Shown in pieces: positions 53,413 through 64,000 of a DNA stretch of 64,000 nt (the first letter of the stretch is position 1; the number at the start of each line of letters is the position of its first letter). Origin of the DNA: Uranotaenia lowii (Eukaryota; Arthropoda; Insecta; Diptera; Culicidae). Location of the stretch: positions 241,075,756 to 241,139,755 of the forward strand of contig NC_073692.1 of the NCBI RefSeq assembly GCF_029784155.1, written 5' to 3'. The notes below the pieces were generated by a model. It was not told the DNA's origin. It ran no database searches and saw only the letters and a program-made list of their open reading frames with translations. The position numbers were made by a program, and so were the translations under genes.

Positions 53413-55645
53413 CTTAATTCAAGAATGAAGGCTGCATTGCGGGATATGATGGGTGTATAAAAGAGACAGCAAACAAAGATACGAAATATGCCGATTAAAT
53501 TTTTCGTTTTTCTGTCAGTTTCATTCCAACCGAGCAAATCACTTAAAAATTTATAAATACTAAAGCGAAAGTATTAATATTGTTTGAATTAAAAAATGTT
53601 TGCTAGTTTTTTTTTATTTAACAACTATTGTTAACAAATCAGATGAACAAATCATTGCTTAATTATTTTTTGTTAATTTCAAACAAAGTAAATGTATTTA
53701 AAACATAAAATAATAGAATATTGATTCACCTTCGTCCGTTCAACAGATGACTGTTGTTCTCATCACGAGGGACTGATCTTATAAGGTTTATGATAAAGAT
53801 TTTTAAATTAAGCTCGAATTTTAAGCTTTAAGAATCGAAAATTCATATTTTAATGCATTTGTTTTACATTTTTATAAAAAGTTAAAATAAACAAAATTTA
53901 CAATTTTTGCGAAATTTAAGTTAAGTTTAATTTATTGATTTATTTTGAATATGAAGTCTCAAATACTATACAATACTATACATAATAGTTTTAAGTAATA
54001 AAATAACCTTATAATCTTGGACATTTTCCAATAAATCAGAAATCCAAAAATTGTTGAAAATTGTGGTTTGAATGCAAATAACACTAATGCTAAAATTAAA
54101 ATTTTGGAGCAAAAACTTGTCGATATTATGTTTTTTAAAATGTTAGTTATAATTTGGAATAGAAATGGACTTATACATCACCATATGCACACTGGTTTTT
54201 CAAAGTTGCTAAGTTTTTAAACTACTAATACATGTGCAAAAACAAGAAATGCGTACCTTAAAAATCAAGTTCGTTGACAGTTCGTTGAAGTTCATCCGAA
54301 ATGACTGTTGCCCAACGTTCGTATATACTCAGGTGATGCAAATCTGATCAATTTGAAATACAATTTTGCACAAGTGCTTTGAAATTTCAAGTGTAAACGC
54401 ATTTTGATTTGTTTACTAAGTGTTTAATTTTTTAATTGCAACCAGCTGAAGCGTCTTAATGAACAAAAAAGTTAATTCTCTGCCAGTTTTGGTTACCATC
54501 AATTTTGAACATAAAAATATGCATTACCTCGCTTCACATTTCATTGTTTTTTTTTGTCACTGTGTTCATTCGCATGAATACAAGATGAATCAACGAGCTG
54601 TCAAAGCACATTCGAGACTCGCGACGGATTCGTTTTTAAGTTATTTTTCGCGTTTTTCGTCAGCAAAAACCCGTCTCCAGGATGCCTACAACAATTAATC
54701 GTGCGAAGGTAAGGTACCACGTCTGCTGGGGGCCATCCCGAATCCTCAGATGCCCGGGTCATGGCCAGAATCGAAGCAACAGCTCAAACAGGATTTTGCA
54801 AACGCCGCAGCAGCCATTGGAAGTTCCGAGTATACGGCGAATGATATGCGAGATGGCCCGGAATCTATTCGAAGACGATCGCAATGACCAGCAGTGGCCG
54901 GATTATTTTGTAGTTTTTTTTTTTCAATGTGCCAGCACCCCGAACATCCGACTGCAGGAAATAGCACAGCATATTTTTTCCTCCGTACCAGGTACTTGTC
55001 GCTCATCACACAGATGCTGGAAAAATACCTGGATCCGAAAACGATAGTATGATTTACGAAACAATAGGACGGCAAAAGAAAGTACGGAAAGTATATAAAA
55101 CCAAATGAGAAACATCTGAATTTATTTTCATTAAAGAAAATTTTGTAAAATTTACCACAAATCTTTTGATTGTGATAAGCAGACACTTTTTGTGCATTTA
55201 TCTGTTTCGGATCGTTGAAAACTTAACTCCATCAGCCGGTGTGGGGGCCCCCACTTTTACAGATCTATTTGCCCCTATTGTCCTAAAAAAGAGCGTATTT
55301 TAGAATAAGGCTTTATGTTACTAGTATTTGTAATAATATGTACTGAAAAAAATGCCATTCTTGTTTTCTGAATCAATAAATAAAAATACCGATCGATTTC
55401 CATATAATTCTTGGCTTTCCCCCTTGTTTTCTATCGAGTCACCTGAGAAATAGGTTACGACTCCAAAAGTCACTTGCCACCGACTCGAGTCACGCCATTC
55501 GCCTCTGAGAATACGGTGACAGTTAAAAAAAGTTCATTCAAGTCACCTAAAGTTCATTCAAGTCACGGCATTCGCCTGCTAGAATACGGTGACTATAAAA
55601 AACCAAGTCACTTCACGTCACTCGCCTCGCAGAATAAGCCCCAAA

Positions 55646-57135
55646 AGCTCATACCAATGTTTTTCTTCACCTTTACTCCATTCAACCCAGCGCAGCGTAG
55701 CATTAGCAAAGAACTGCATCCCATTTTATGGGATTTCCAACCATGTTCATATCCAGTCGCCAGTCGAATGGAATGCAAAATCGTCTACACACTTGGACTA
55801 ACAACGCTCTGGCATGACCATGGATGGCGAGGTTCTACCATTGTACATTTCTATATTTGTGCAAAATTTAAGTTGAACCAGCGACGAAAAGCTGAAACGT
55901 GATTTTTGTGAGCGACGTACGAGTGGAATTTCTTGGGCAGAATGTTTTTTTTTGCTGACAGCATTTCAAAAACTACCAAATCCTCACGTGGCTCTGAACT
56001 GTAAAAGGGAATTTGTTATTTCTTTTCATTTTGTGGTTAAAGCATTTCAGCTAGAATAGCAAAGTGATATTAGTGGAAACTTACATCAAGCAGTAGAATT
56101 GTGCTGGCATTCGTGTATCGCATTTTTCCACCTTGTCATGGAGGCTTTTAGAGAGCATAATTTCCTGTTTAAGAAACAAGCCAAGGACTTTAAAATTGAC
56201 CTTCGACATTTCCAAAAATTAGAATTGAGTCGTGCCCATCGCTTTCCAATAGCATCCAACGTATGAAGATTTATTCAGAAAATATAAAAGCATTCTGCTC
56301 TCACTTTTCAACTGAGACATGTCAATAACACGCATTTACATATCGAAGTCTGAAAAAAGCGTAAACACACATGTAGGTATGGGCTGGGTGTATATTCATG
56401 AATTCGAACGCTCTTGTTGAAAGCCTCGTTTCAGCCGAAACGCAAAGTCAGGCGACAGACGGTAGCAAGTAATGCAAATGGAAATATCCATTTCTATCAT
56501 TTTCTTCCTGAAAGGAAACCAATTATGCCATTCAACAGCCTTAGGTGAAAAGTCTGTCTGCGTGGGTGGGACCCACTTGAACCGATTGTCGGCTCTTAAA
56601 GTATAATATATGATTGACAATTGAGTGTAGAGTATTTTCTAAGTCTTCAATCCAAGAAATTTATTTACAGGAATATTAACTGATAAGAAATCTATCTGAA
56701 GCTATCAAAGCAGTGATTTTAAATTCGAAAAAGAATAGTTGTAGTTATAATTAGTGAACATAAATACATTTCCCCACAATCGGTAGTCTCTTAACGAATC
56801 TATCAGTCTTCCAAGGTCACAATTATAGGTCAAAATTTAACGGGTAACTATAATAAGTCAAATTGGTATTCGCTTTGAAGTCCATGGCAACACCCAAATA
56901 TGAACATGGGAATAATCATACATATCTTAAAGTTCAAATTTACTCATGTAAACATTATTTAAAAACTCTACAAAAAATCATGGATAAGTTTTGAACCAAA
57001 ACAAAGCTTTAAACACTCCAAGGGGTTGAAAAATTTAAAAATGACTCCAATTCGACTCAGTCTAAATAATGGGTTTAAACTAGGCTGTGTATAAAATTTA
57101 CTCCTTCTTATAGTAAAACCAAAATGTATTTCAAG
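55646..57135. other. Unannotated stretch
   Basis: There is no recognised gene. Bases 55650-55900 have a short open frame with balanced composition that could be TE coding debris. Bases 56400-56600 are also moderately balanced. The remainder is AT-rich. Confidence 0.35.
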
Positions 57136-57137
57136 TA

Positions 57138-58382
57138 CCGTAAAACGGGGTAACTTTGATCACCGGGGTAAATTTGACCAACAATAAACTTTCCCTCATT
57201 ATCATCAATAACTCAGTCTATAGTTTGATTTTTCAAAAACTTTTTCCTACGTTTGAAAGCCTTTTAATTGAGTATCAAATAGGCAAAATTTGGTTTGTAT
57301 TTAAATTTTTACTATGTTAGTAAAAATTCAATTTAAAAATCTTAAAATATCTATTTTTCCAAGGCTCGCAAACAAACAGCTCTTTTGATGATACCAAGAA
57401 GCATTTAGAAGCAAACGGGTTGTTGAATGTGATATAACAACTTTTCTTCTTTGCATATAAACAGTTATAGTGCTATTTTAATAGTCATTTAATGATAAAT
57501 TTTTAATAATTAAAGAATAAGGACATTTTCCAAGAGTATTGAACAAATGGATAGGAACCTTATCAAATCGTTAACTTGAAGAAAAAATGAAAATGGAAAT
57601 AGTGGTAGGGCCTAAGGGAATGTGTGAAGGAATGATTTCATTTGTATTTTGAAGCTCAAACATTTAGCAATTATTATATTTGTTGCCCCTAAATGTAGGC
57701 AGCATCATAGTTCTTTTTTCGATTATAAATATTTTTAAAATAAAACGTTCAAAAACAAGGTTAGATTGATAAACTAGCATATGTAAATATTATGAAGGTG
57801 TTTTGTATCTTTTATGATCAAGAAAACTCGTTTAAACCGTCAGAATAGATCATGTGATCAATGTCACCCCAAAGCATCAAATTCTGAACAGAGAGGAAAA
57901 CGATTTTGAAATAAAACTAGCTGACCCGGTAAACTTCGTTTTACCTGTTACTTAATAAATCGTTAGAAAATGTTTCATCAATACATCGTTAATTTCTTCG
58001 TGCTCGTGAATCAGCTTTCATGAAAATCGTCTTCAAGTTGTTCAAGTTGTGTACCAATTCTAGTTGATTTTGTATGGGAGCCCCCTTCCATAAAAATTGA
58101 GATTTTCGAAACTATTATACAAACTATCTCTGGCCTGAAAAACCCTCGGATACCAAATTTCACTTCATTCCGATCGTCCGTTTATACGTGATGGTGTTAC
58201 AAAGAAAACGCCTCTATTTTTATATATTAGATTTAAAGAAGTCTTATAAATTTCTGCATGCATGTTTTACGTTCATATGTTCAGTACTGGTTTTAAAAAT
58301 ATAAAACATGCCACATTCCCGTTAACATAAAAAATAATCGAAAAATATTGAAAAAAGTGATCACTATTATCCCGGATTACGG
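57138..58382. mobile_element. Family F element (R-like, TA-flanked, inverted ends)
   Basis: The left end CCGTAAAACGGGGTAACTTT and its mirror at the right (AATAGTGATCAC on the inverted strand, then CCGTAATCCGGGAT outermost) match at about 21 of 26 positions. TA lies outside both ends (57136-57137, 58383-58384). The internal landmark 'gcccctaaatgtaggcagca' (about 57687) is shared with family R, so the two are related. No ORF is seen. A separate repeat is inserted at about 57922-58240. Confidence 0.6.
57922..58240. repeat. 'ctagctgacccgg' dispersed repeat
   Basis: It starts ACTAGCTGACCCGGTAAACT and ends near 'tatatattagattta', with 'gggagcccccttccataaa' and 'taccaaatttcacttcattc' inside. Repeats of this shape, in which an opening 'agctgacccggcaaac' is followed by 'aaatttca...gat.gt.c', are common in arthropod genomes, but this one is not classified here. 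A weakly similar opening ('tactagcacacccgatgcgc') occurs at about 6225 inside the hAT element. Confidence 0.45.
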
Positions 58383-58384
58383 TA

Positions 58385-60202
58385 TAAATTTCGCACAGAT
58401 CATGCTAATCTGAAAAGTCATTTGTTTTTAATTGCATAAATACCTAGTTCATTTGAGGAAGAGTTTGAATTCATGACTGAACAAATGTAAAAATTACAAA
58501 TTAGTATTAATACAATCACAGATGATTTGTTATACAATCTCGAACTAAAAAAGAATTTTATTTTAATTTGAAATAAAAAAACGTTGTACTATTATTACAA
58601 AAATTTACAACTGCACATCTGGTTCAGATTATTTAAACTATAAATTTCTAAACCTCATACTTCCGGTCAGATAAACAATCATATATTTTTATTGTGTGGA
58701 TGGGAGAATTTTGAAGATTGTTCTTTATTTTCTGCGGAACTACCTAAAACTTGCCCTAGGAAAAGAATAATTTCCTCCTCCTAAAATCATACATACAAAT
58801 GGACTGTGTTGAGCAATTTGTTTTAATCAAGAACGACAAAAAATAGGCTCGATCCGTTCCCAGATTAACGTGTCCATCTGTGATTGGTTTGCCATTTGCT
58901 CGATTACCAAGAAAAGTCCTTTTTTCAAATGAAATCACTATCACTACCTTGGAAAGGATTGCCGATCGAAAGAACACAACAAAGGATTCGTCCTGCCTGG
59001 AGCCCTGATTTAGGATGTTGTGGTTGGAACGATTCCGGGCCAAATTGGTTCGATTCAGGTAATGGCTGGCTTAATTTGCAACTACCTAACTGTTAATTGA
59101 AGTGCAAATTTGATAAAGTAGCGTGAAGGAAAACATTGAAAAAATTGGTTGAGTCTTGTTCCATATTTTTGTGATTATTTTGAATGATTGCATTTCACCT
59201 AAAAGGGTTGGAATAATGCACTTTTAGTTTAAATAATTGAGAAGAGATTATCTTAAAGAGGTATTGTTTTAACCCCTTAATTTATGCAGTACATCATAAT
59301 TGACTCGATTCGAAATAAACCTTTTCCTAAAGCTAATGATCTTCATCTATTTTTTTTTATTTTCATATTTCCCTATCTATTTCCTGTTCTCTTCAGAGGT
59401 GGTGATCTAGACCTAAGCAAACAATTGTGAACATATAAAACGAGTTTGGCTCTTTAAAGCCCAAGGTATGAACCGTTTCAAATAAAGGAAATACAAAAAA
59501 TAATAATGACTCGAATATTAACGTAAATGATGAGAAATCTCAATATTTATACTTGTTGGCGTTTTGAAATATGCAAGTTGAAATGAACAAAAATAGAAAC
59601 CCAAAATTCCATCCCATTTTTTAATGGAAGTGTTACTTAATCGTTGGAACTCGAAACGTACGTAGAATTAAAGTTTTTTCATCCAAATGCATTACTTTTC
59701 CCAGCTTTTTGCTGATCACAAACGAATTCATCCTGGGTTCTTCTTATCCTCTATTACCGTTAATTGTAGGAAATTTCTATAACATGATGGTTTTATGAGT
59801 TTTGAGAAATTCTGCAATAATTTGATTAACAATTATTACAGAAACTCGAAAATTTCGTTAACGTTTGACGAGTTCAATATTAAGCTCTAGAAAGTAAAAA
59901 AACATTGATTCATTAACAAACAATTTTTACCAGGATATTCAAAAAAAACTCCAAATTGCGTGTTTACGTTTTGTTTTGATTCTTTGCAACTACAGGGTTT
60001 TTGAGAGAATTTTTTCCTTTCCATTTCGTGATATATTTTGAATATATTTAAGTAATATTTTTTCAAGAGTAAATAGTCTGTAACGACCAGGTGAGAATTG
60101 AATCAATATAGTAAGCACAAGTCAGCGAATTCTCTATGTTAAATATATCGGATTTTTTGAGACTAATTTTCCTTCCAAAAAATTATGCACCACCATTGTA
60201 GG
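58385..60202. other. AT-rich, no gene recognised
   Basis: There are no supported features. A 45-nt stretch at 59014-59058 bounded by AG and GT is open in all three frames but is too short to call (see rejected items). A family R-like scrap ('ccccttaatttatgcagtac') is at about 59274. Confidence 0.4.
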
Positions 60203-60765
60203 AGAGTGTGGGATATCATGGGCCACTTTTTTTTCTTTGCTTCATAACTTTTCTATCGTAAAATATAAAATGATAATTATAAATGGTATGGTTTTCTACA
60301 TTTCTAACGTGTCATTTTTTAAATATTATTCTAAATTATTTTTTCCGAGTTCTGAATGTTTGAAAAAAAGAAGTTTTTTTTAGATTTTGAAAAATGATGG
60401 AGAATCGTGGGCCACCAAATCCAAATTGACCAAATAACGAGCAAAGTTCATGAGTTGTCCCAAAACTGTATTTTCAATTAGTTATTGAAAAAACAATTTC
60501 GGGTGAGGAAACAAAAAAGAGAGTTGTGAATGATCGAATTGTTTCAAAAAGCCCGCGAAAGTTACGGTAAAGTTCCTTATAAAAGATTTATGTTCGTCTC
60601 TATAGCATTGAATAAAATAGACAGAATATTTCTCATAACTCTTCATTTGGCATAAGAAAATTTAACAGATATATAAGATAAATGTATTTCTATTTATTAA
60701 TATGTATAAATACTCCAAAATATAGGTGGCCCACGATACCTCCATCATGATTCCCCACAAGCTAT
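60203..60765. repeat. Repeat with GTGGGG...GTGGGCCAC inverted ends
   Basis: The left edge 'gagtgtgggatatcatgggc' and right edge 'gtggcccacgatacctccat...attccccaca' are roughly inverted, about 560 bp apart. An internal 'agaatcgtgggccacca' recurs at about 60400. A similar 'ggggaatcgtgggcca' is at about 51535 in Z2. It is likely a non-autonomous DNA element, but its ends are not firmly set. Confidence 0.4.
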
Positions 60766-62060
60766 GATTTGCAAATCGGTTGCGTTTGTGTGACTTTTTG
60801 ATGTTTCATGAAAAATCCATTTTCCATGTGAAAGACCAAGACAAAACTAATATCACAGACAAACAGACAGGACACTTAAAAGAAAAATTCAACAAATTTT
60901 CGCAAGAGATTACATTGCCATCTGGTGTCGGTATTGCCTACCAATTAGTTTTATCAAAAATAAAAGGGTCGAGGTAGCCTAAGATATTGTGATGTTGAAA
61001 TAAAAAGTAAATAAACATATTTTTCTTTTTGACTGAGATTTTGTCAATTTTCTTTTCAATTTGATTTTTTTCGCGGGTGATCGAAACATCCCATTTCATT
61101 GAAGATCAGGGAACAAGAACTTGCACAACTGTTTTCAAGAGAGAGTGTAAAGTGATCATTACTAACATTCATGAACAATCTGGTGCAAGTTAGTGCTAGT
61201 GCAAGTTCTCGCTAGTTAGTCGAAACCGGGGATATCAGGATCTTCATAAACGGCAGCAGCACAGTAGAAGGAAAGGAAAACGGAGCTTCATCCTTCACAG
61301 ACAGAGTCTCTTGAACCGGATTAGTATCAATCACTGCCGTAGAGTTATTTAAATTATTCAAATCACAATTTTATTCTCCAGGGTCATATAATGGAAATTA
61401 ACAGCTCTATGGTCCTTAAGTGTGAGTGAATCCCATCGATAGATACTACATATGTTTCAAGATGGTTCGAGACGACGACCAAACCGACTAATAAACCATT
61501 CCTCCAGCTAAAGCTGATGAAGATTTATCAAATGGAACTGTTTCGGATTCAATTGTGAATGAACATTTTGGTTGAAAAACAACTATCATTTACAAAAAAT
61601 TGTTTCTTATCTCATGTATTTCATTTTCATTCATTTCTTCATTCATTCATGTAATCCATTTGAGGGCTCGATTTAGTTATAAAAACGTTTATTGAAATTT
61701 TAGGAATTTTTTAAAGAAACTTTATTTGGCATTTAAAAAAAATATACAGGTCTCATTTTAAGAAGATTGAAATTTGTCAACTACTCAAGTTTTCGTCGGA
61801 CTTTTTGAGCCATACTTTATAATCCTTCAAAATAAATTTTAGAGGTTGAACTTTGTTTCAAACATATTTCATATGTTAATAAATCATCATAAATTCGCTT
61901 CCGAAAACATTTCTTGACGGTCTTCGAAATTCATTGAGTTGATTTTGTATTTGTTTTTTTTTTATATATGTACTTTTTATCCCCCTTTCATTGATGAAAG
62001 GGGGGCAAAGAAAGGTTGTTTCGGATATCAGCCTTTTTTCGTTTTGAAAATGCGGTCCTC
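60766..62060. other. Unannotated stretch
   Basis: Bases 60830-60880 contain 'cacagacaaacagacaggac', which recurs inverted at about 62790, a dispersed repeat of unknown type. Bases 61200-61330 are mildly GC-richer. No gene is supported. Bases 61950-62040 would be the 3' flank of the minus-strand candidate gene. Confidence 0.35.
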
Positions 62061-62262
62061 CTAATTGATCTGCTTGTACATTTCGGGTCGAAAGGCAATA
62101 GCGTTGTGGCCATGTGACGCCGGATTTGAACCGTCTGCTTTTCCGACTAGGACCGCAGCAGTTTCTGGAGGCATGTAGCCTCGGTCCAGGCAACCGTTGT
62201 AGGCGAATCCCTCGTCGTCTTCGGTGACGCAACAGCTCCGGAACAGATACCGAAAGTCGTCC
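62061..62262 (-). CDS. Candidate terminal exon, cysteine-rich, unknown protein
   Basis: After an acceptor-like 'cgttaatttag' the frame encodes DDFRYLFRSCCVTEDDEGFA, then YNGCLDRGYMPPE and FRPEMYKQIN*, 66 codons to a TAG at 62061-62063. Composition is protein-like, with paired cysteines suggesting a secreted or extracellular domain. The family is not recognised. The exon needs two bases from upstream, but the neighbouring exon (62290-62401) ends in phase 0 and only 27 nt separate them, too short for an intron. So this is either a pseudogene, a sequence error, or a wrong model. Confidence 0.35.
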
Positions 62263-62289
62263 CTAAATTAACGATTATTGAAGGCTTAC

Positions 62290-62401
62290 TGTTTGACAGT
62301 CCTCCAAATTTATTGAGTTCCCATGTCTTATCCGAAAAAATCCATCGGTCGCGAAACGGGATACGACCAGCTCATCCGAACAATTCTGAGGGGAATTACA
62401 C
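62290..62401 (-). CDS. Candidate internal exon of the same minus-strand gene
   Basis: The acceptor is 'gtgtatttgttttag' and the donor 'gtaagc'. The open frame (37 codons plus one base) includes CNSPQNCSDELVVSRF and GNSINLEDCQT, again cysteine-containing. Upstream is a 63-nt intron (62402-62464) with a GTATGT donor and a branch-like 'cttctaac', typical of insects. It follows a short putative exon ending ...KGSFY. The intron is convincing; the join downstream is not. Confidence 0.4.
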
Positions 62402-62489
62402 CTAAAACAAATACACTGGCTGTTAGAAGCTCGGTCCTGCACGAAGTCAGAGAGATTTACATACCGATAGAATGAGCCTTTAACTGATG

Positions 62490-64000
62490 TCTGGCGATTT
62501 CAGCTGTTCGTTGCGGTTAATTTTTTAACGCTGTGACTTAAAAAATGATTTCTTCCAAAGCAGGAATACGCTGGATAAAAACAAACCGTTTCAAATCCGT
62601 TTCGCTGGATAAAAACAAACGAAAATAAACATTCTAGAAGTACCATGGTGATGAAAATATAAATACCATCATGAAACAGCTACCTTGATGAAAACTTAGA
62701 TTTGCTTCTTAGTGATTCTAGTGTACTCTTGTGGCGACATTGCCTAGCTTCGGAACAGCTTTGCGAAAAACGAAAACCGAGTGTCCCGTCTGTTTGTCTG
62801 TGCTAATATCATGACCATATAAGCATATTTTTAATTTTAACAACAAACAGCTAAGATATTTAGAATGGTCCACGTTTCCCCATGGCCCCGTTACCTCATC
62901 TACTTGTTTCGAATGTATGTGCAAATTACGGAAAATGTAAGGCATATATGATTTTTTCTCCATCAGAATAAATAAAACATAAAAATCGCAAGCATTGGGC
63001 TAACATCTAAAATTTCAAGCGAAATATAATGATTTTTTTGTAGTTACACAAAACGTTCAAAAATTCTTCAATCAACGATTATACACGTTACTGCAATAAA
63101 TTTCTTAAATCCTTCAATTACAATGGAAAAAGAATTCCGTCCACTATATCGAAACTAAACTGAAAAATTCTACCCCAGTTTAAGGTTTTGGAATGAATTT
63201 ACAGTTCAGAAGAATGGATGTGTATGAAGACATAAATGTTTTTTTTTTATTATAAACGATTAATCTGAATCATTATTCAGAATCTTGTATAAACCCTAAT
63301 CCGCTGGAAGTTTGCGGGCTTGTAACTTTCTTAGGGTGCATCCAAATAATACGGTATGAAATTTCCTTTCTGATTAATATAAATTTATTGTAAAAATCAT
63401 GCGTAAATATACTCAAAAATCTAGTGTAAAGTTAAATTTTACTGCTAGAAAATCTGAAAAATTGCTAATTGTCAAAAAATTCCTTTGAAAATTTGTCAAA
63501 AATTTTGAGTTTCGTATTTTGAAAATCTAAAGATGCGAAATTGTGCTAAATTACGTCAACTTTTCAATCCTCTTTTCAAAATTTATCTGCTAGGGCTTAT
63601 ACAATTTTGACAATTCAGTGATTGAAAAGTACGGGTTTTACACACGTTTTTTGTGGTTATAATCTTACAATATTTCAAAAAATATCTACTTATGAGCAAT
63701 GTATAGCTTCTAACTTCAGCTTTCCTGGACACTAAGACACTAAATATTAAAAATTTCATTAATCACAAGGGAACAACTTTTTCGGCAGTTTTTCTGATCC
63801 GTTTGTGAGATTTTGTCAATCTTTTCTTGTTTTGCTAACATGGCCTCAGGAAGATTTTTTTGTTTCGATTAAAGTCGTTTTAACATCTTTATGTCATTCG
63901 CGACTTTTATCAACGATGCAGTTGGCGGACAGTCATAGAAAAACTTTTACGGTACAACTGTGATCGATATTTACTCTTGGGCTGGAACTCAAGGACATCG
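62490..64000. other. AT-rich end of window
   Basis: No gene is recognised. The only repeat noticed is the inverted 'gtcccgtctgtttgtctgtg' at about 62785. Confidence 0.4.

Larger units (their letters stand above)
52439..55642 (+). mobile_element. Family Z, copy 3
   Basis: Ends GGGCCTTATTCTGCGAGGCG and ...GCAGAATAAGCCCC are flanked by AAA (52436-52438, 55643-55645). Length is 3204 bp, about 2.97 kb without the 231-bp mini-element inside. It has the same orientation as copy 1. A CT microsatellite lies at 52976-53025. The right-end modules at 55440-55642 are nearly the same as those at 48636-48835. Bases 54680-55050 form the GC-rich coding-like patch. Confidence 0.85.

Noticed and set aside
59014..59058. 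45-nt AG...GT-bounded stretch that can read CCGWNDSGPNWFDS, resembling the CCG motif of tetraspanins
   Set aside because: It is open in all three frames, has no partner exons nearby, and the phase needed does not match the upstream candidate gene. Too short to support.

Overview
This window looks like repeat-rich intergenic or intronic DNA from an insect, most likely a mosquito. The evidence is a DD37E mariner of the ITmD37E type (known from mosquitoes), several arthropod-type non-LTR retrotransposons, short introns (63 and 77 nt) with consensus splice sites, and an AT-rich background. Nothing is bacterial, and there is no operon, CRISPR array or rRNA. The species cannot be fixed from the sequence alone.

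The dominant content is nested transposable elements (TEs). From 2.4 to 13.8 kb there is a four-level nest. A TA-flanked repeat (family R) holds a CR1-like LINE. That LINE holds a 4.45-kb hAT-type element in its endonuclease and a 1.3-kb mariner in its reverse transcriptase. From 14 to 16.5 kb lie MITEs and further repeat fragments. From 19.5 to 22.6 kb is a 3.1-kb array of a 9-bp unit, TTTTTGTAA, ending in a homogeneous TTTTTGTCA block. At 25.3-26.6 kb is a Jockey/I-like LINE remnant on the minus strand. At 31.7-33.3 kb is a near-palindromic Tc1-type element with long inverted repeats.

From 35.7 to 40.2 kb another R copy carries a decayed RTE-type LINE. From 41.6 to 55.6 kb a P-superfamily transposase remnant is broken by the first of three ~3-kb copies of one DNA transposon (family Z, 3-bp target duplications). 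That copy in turn carries a complete RTE LINE with an intact 993-codon ORF. From 57.1 to 58.4 kb lies an R-like element (family F).

Cellular gene content is sparse. The best candidate is on the plus strand: a GC-rich 5' exon (about 27.0-28.26 kb) with an ATG at 28188, followed by two microexons of 26 and 32 nt (29697-29722, 29800-29831). They have consensus splice sites and a reading frame that stays open through both joins. A second candidate is a pair of cysteine-rich exons on the minus strand at 62.06-62.40 kb whose frames do not join cleanly. If the first model is right, most TEs downstream of 29.8 kb lie in its intron or beyond it.

Four insertions can be defined to the base because removing the insert plus one target duplication restores the host element's reading frame: hAT in CR1, mariner in CR1, Z1 in the P-like gene, and a 253-bp element in the RTE-like LINE. 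A fifth, RTE2 in Z1, has a clear 8-bp duplication. Together they give a relative insertion order for the locus.
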